A program made the translations under genes and the position numbers. Positions 58,138 through 60,523 of a stretch of DNA of 60,523 bases are shown piece after piece. The notes below the pieces were generated by a model. The model worked only from the letters and a program-made list of their open reading frames with translations. It had not been told where the DNA came from and did not search any database. The DNA comes from an uncultured Lachnospiraceae bacterium (lineage in GTDB: Bacteria > Bacillota > Clostridia > Lachnospirales > Lachnospiraceae). Position 1 is the stretch's first letter. The number at the start of each line of letters is the position of its first letter. The stretch lies in NCBI GenBank assembly GCA_910587295.1, contig CAJULP010000102.1:1-60523 (forward strand), read 5' to 3'.

Positions 58138-60523
58138 ATGAAAAAGATTCTTAAAGGAAACTTAAAACGATGGATTGCTTTTCTTCTGGCGGTTGTCCTT
58201 ATTGCGACAACCTGTGTGTATTCCTCAGACGCTTTTTTGCGCGCGGAGGGAGATGAAACACAGGCAGAAAATCAGACAGAGCCGGCAAGCGAGGAAGTGG
58301 AAGTGATTCCCACTGAGGTGGATGAACCGGAACAAGATCCGGAGCCTGAGGCAGAGGAAAGCAACGAGGAGGAAACAGAGGAGGAAACAGAGGAGGAACC
58401 TGTAGAGGAAGATGTGGTAGAAATTCCGGCAGAAGCTCCTGAAGAACCTGACGTAAATCCGGAAGAAACAACTACGCCGGAAGTGCTGCCGGAAAGTCCT
58501 GAGACAACGCCTGAGCAGCCAGCAGACCCGAGTGTTTCTCCTGCTATAGATCCAAGCGCTTCGCCTTCGGTAAGCCCAAGTGCGGTGCCGAGTGCAAGCC
58601 CGGAGAAGGAAGAAGGGGAAGTTTACAGCTATACAATCTGCTACTATTATGATGGTGTGGAAGATGAGGATGCCAGGGTTGAAAAAGAAGATGGCGTGCT
58701 TAATGAAAGCATTATTGATGCTAGCAGTGTTAAGGCGAAAGTAATCCATAATGGAGAAAACTACGAACTTGACAAAATTGAAAATGAAGATGGCGTGGTT
58801 ACCGAAGATTCAGAGAAAAACGTGGTAAGCATTTACTATGCCCTGCTGGAAGAGGAAGAAGACCCGGAAGGGAAATATAGCTATGAAATCCGTTTCCATT
58901 TTGACGGTGTAGAGGATACATCTGTCAGGATAGAAAAGGAAAATGGCGTGCTTGGTAATCAGATCCTTGATTCTGACAGTGTTGAGGAGAAGGTAACACA
59001 TAATAAAAAGAGTTATGTTCTTGATACGATTAAGAATAAAAATGGTAAGATTACGGAAGATGAAACAGCTAATGTAGTCAATGTGTATTATGTCCTTGAG
59101 AAAGAAAGTAAATTGGAACAGACGTTGACCGCAACTGCGGATGACGGCGCTAAAATTAAAGTAGTGGGCAAACTTCCGGAAGGCGCACAAGTGAAGGTAG
59201 AGACTGTTTCAGTCACTTCCTCCGCTTGGGATGCTGTTGAAAAGAGCGCAAAGGAAGATGGAAAAGAACTTGTTGAACTGAAATTATATGATATTACGAT
59301 TTGGGATGCGGACGGAAATGAAATCCAGCCGGATGACACCGTCAAGGTGACAATCACAGGAGCTGGCGTTAAGAATGGTGATGCCGCAGTATATCATGTA
59401 GAAGATGGAAATGCTGAAAAAGTCGCGGATGTTGCCAGCGGCAACAATGCTCAGTTTGATGCTGAGCATTTCAGCGTGTATGGAGTAGGCATTTCTGTTT
59501 TGGCGGAAGAAGATAAAGATGGTGGTTTAGATAAAAAAATTAAATTGTCTAAAACTTCTGATAAAGAGCGAAACGAAGGAGTCGAATGCCCTGAATATTC
59601 GGTAGGCGAAACAATTACTTATTATATCAATGTGGAAAATACCAGTCAAAATAATGCTTTTAAGGAGTTAAGTAATGTTGTCATAGAAGATACTTTTAAT
59701 GGTAATGGGGAACTTGTTTACGTTAGCGCAGATAAGTTGGACGTAAAATATGAGGATGGGTGTTTCATTATTGATAAGCTTTCAAATGGAGCGGAAAATA
59801 GCATATGGATTACTTGCGAATATGTAGTAGTCGAAGAAGATGCGGGGAAAACACTCACAAATACCATTGACTGCACGAATAAAGAAATTACGGTTGAGGA
59901 GGGACCCGCAAGTGCAAATGTAAAAATAGAAGAAACGTATACAGTAAACTATAATTTGGACGGTGGAAGTAGTACCAGCGAGAAACTGGAATATTTCGGT
60001 TTGAAAAAAGGAGATAGTACACCTAAAATAAATGAGCCTACAAAAGATGGGTATTCATTTATGGGGTGGACACCTGAAATTGATGAATGTGTAACCAAAA
60101 ATGTAACATATACAGCGAAATGGTCCAAAGATGAGTATAAAGTTACTTATCAGTGGGCGGGTGATACGCCTGAGCCAGTAAAAAATAAATATAAAGTTCC
60201 AATAGATAATGCAACATATGGTTATGGTGATTCCTTTACAGCAGATGCAAAACAGTATTCTGCTGTAGAGACTACAGACAGCTATGGAAATGTAAATGGT
60301 AAATACGTATTTCAGGGATGGACTCCTGCAAGCGGGGAAATTGAAGGAAATACAACTATAGTAGGAACGTGGGTATATGAGGCGATCCCGGTGGCCGACC
60401 ACGGAGTGACATACAGCTGGGGCGAGAACGCACCGGTGGCCGGAGCGGAGGGAGTGTACGCCAAGGATGCGGTGACGCTGCCGACAGACAACCGGCGGTA
60501 CGTGGAGGGCCAGGAGTACACGG
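58138..60523 (+). CDS. Large multi-domain surface protein, 3'-truncated at window edge
   Basis: The frame is open from ATG 58138 to the end (795 codons). A long signal peptide (LKRWIAFLLAVVLIATTCVYSS) is followed by Glu/Pro/Ser-rich low complexity, and then two 84-residue repeats of MucBP-like appearance (YYYDGVEDEDARVEKEDG and FHFDGVEDTSVRIEKENG). Next are a beta domain (TLTATADDGAKIKVVG), a DUF11/isopeptide-like domain (EYSVGETITYYINVENTS), an InlB B-repeat (VNYNLDGGSS to YSFMGWTPEID), and the start of SHIRT-like repeats (VTYQWAGDTPEPV, then VTYSWGENAPVAGAEGV). It is probably a wall-anchored adhesin. Base composition rises sharply after about 60376. Confidence 0.85.
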   Translation, partial: MKKILKGNLKRWIAFLLAVVLIATTCVYSSDAFLRAEGDETQAENQTEPASEEVEVIPTEVDEPEQDPEPEAEESNEEETEEETEEEPVEEDVVEIPAEAPEEPDVNPEETTTPEVLPESPETTPEQPADPSVSPAIDPSASPSVSPSAVPSASPEKEEGEVYSYTICYYYDGVEDEDARVEKEDGVLNESIIDASSVKAKVIHNGENYELDKIENEDGVVTEDSEKNVVSIYYALLEEEEDPEGKYSYEIRFHFDGVEDTSVRIEKENGVLGNQILDSDSVEEKVTHNKKSYVLDTIKNKNGKITEDETANVVNVYYVLEKESKLEQTLTATADDGAKIKVVGKLPEGAQVKVETVSVTSSAWDAVEKSAKEDGKELVELKLYDITIWDADGNEIQPDDTVKVTITGAGVKNGDAAVYHVEDGNAEKVADVASGNNAQFDAEHFSVYGVGISVLAEEDKDGGLDKKIKLSKTSDKERNEGVECPEYSVGETITYYINVENTSQNNAFKELSNVVIEDTFNGNGELVYVSADKLDVKYEDGCFIIDKLSNGAENSIWITCEYVVVEEDAGKTLTNTIDCTNKEITVEEGPASANVKIEETYTVNYNLDGGSSTSEKLEYFGLKKGDSTPKINEPTKDGYSFMGWTPEIDECVTKNVTYTAKWSKDEYKVTYQWAGDTPEPVKNKYKVPIDNATYGYGDSFTADAKQYSAVETTDSYGNVNGKYVFQGWTPASGEIEGNTTIVGTWVYEAIPVADHGVTYSWGENAPVAGAEGVYAKDAVTLPTDNRRYVEGQEYT
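58624..59105 (+). repeat. Two tandem 84-residue (252-bp) repeats in the surface protein
   Basis: The units beginning YSYTICYYYDGVED (58624) and YSYEIRFHFDGVED (58876) are offset by 252 bases. Both continue with a Val-Arg/Lys-Glu block, a GVL motif, a KVxHN stretch and end near VVxxYYxL. They have diverged at the protein level, unlike the adhesin array at the left edge. Confidence 0.75.

Noticed and set aside
58199..60521. Several minus-strand frames opposite the large surface protein
   Set aside because: They have no ribosome sites or families, and the plus strand is one continuous frame with a signal peptide and recognisable domains.
1..60523. tRNA, rRNA, insertion sequence or prophage genes
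   Set aside because: I looked for cloverleaf ends, transposases other than the Rpn-like gene, integrases and phage structural genes and saw none that I could support.

Overview
The window looks like chromosome of a low-to-moderate GC, spore-forming Clostridia bacterium, most likely a Lachnospiraceae-type gut Firmicute. This rests on gene content rather than on any marker RNA: HrcA/CIRCE-controlled grpE-dnaK-dnaJ, a SpoVT homologue, DUF6465 and DUF6056 family proteins, a YesM/YesN-type system beside an LplA/LplB/YtcP-type transporter, AGGAGG ribosome sites and sigma-A promoters. I see no rRNA, tRNA, CRISPR array or insertion sequence.

Layout. (1) 1-15855: an accessory Sec (SecA2/SecY2) locus that exports and glycosylates a serine-rich-repeat adhesin. 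The adhesin enters truncated at the left edge with about 38 ten-residue repeats. It is followed by a 48-residue membrane protein, secY2, asp1, asp2, asp3, secA2, a Gtf3-like glycosyltransferase, gtfA, gtfB and a 961-residue fusion (ferredoxin/FrhB-like plus polysaccharide pyruvyltransferase plus a C-terminal extra domain). (2) 15856-17820: an Rpn-family nuclease and a DUF6465 protein with a histone-H1-like tail. (3) 17831-25150: a two-component system and a sugar-type ABC importer. (4) 25203-30350: the class I heat-shock operon under a perfect CIRCE. (5) 30392-41560: a membrane protein, a 35-residue membrane protein with VanW, an AIR-synthase/Lrp/aminotransferase run, then on the minus strand a SIMPL lipoprotein, TrmL, an OmpR-type two-component pair and MutS2. 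(6) 41560-49726: DUF6056 protein, radical SAM protein, a two-gene RloA/RloB-like (AbiL-like) putative defence pair, SpoVT, a C39-like peptidase, PatB and CysK. (7) 49768-56537: an oligopeptide ABC importer with an M20 amidohydrolase. (8) 56561-60523: a sigma-factor/anti-sigma operon whose sigma gene is broken at a run of eight C residues, divergent from a very large surface protein that runs off the right edge as its base composition changes sharply.

How it fits together. Two large surface proteins flank the window. The left one has a dedicated glycosylation and export machine. The right one sits beside a sigma/anti-sigma module that could be switched by slippage in a homopolymer. The most notable items are the C8-interrupted sigma factor, the unusual last gene of the accessory Sec locus, the unlisted 48-aa membrane protein, the inverted repeat spanning the spoVT promoter and ribosome site, and the GC jump in the right-hand surface protein. 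All functions come from reading the sequence; no database search was run.
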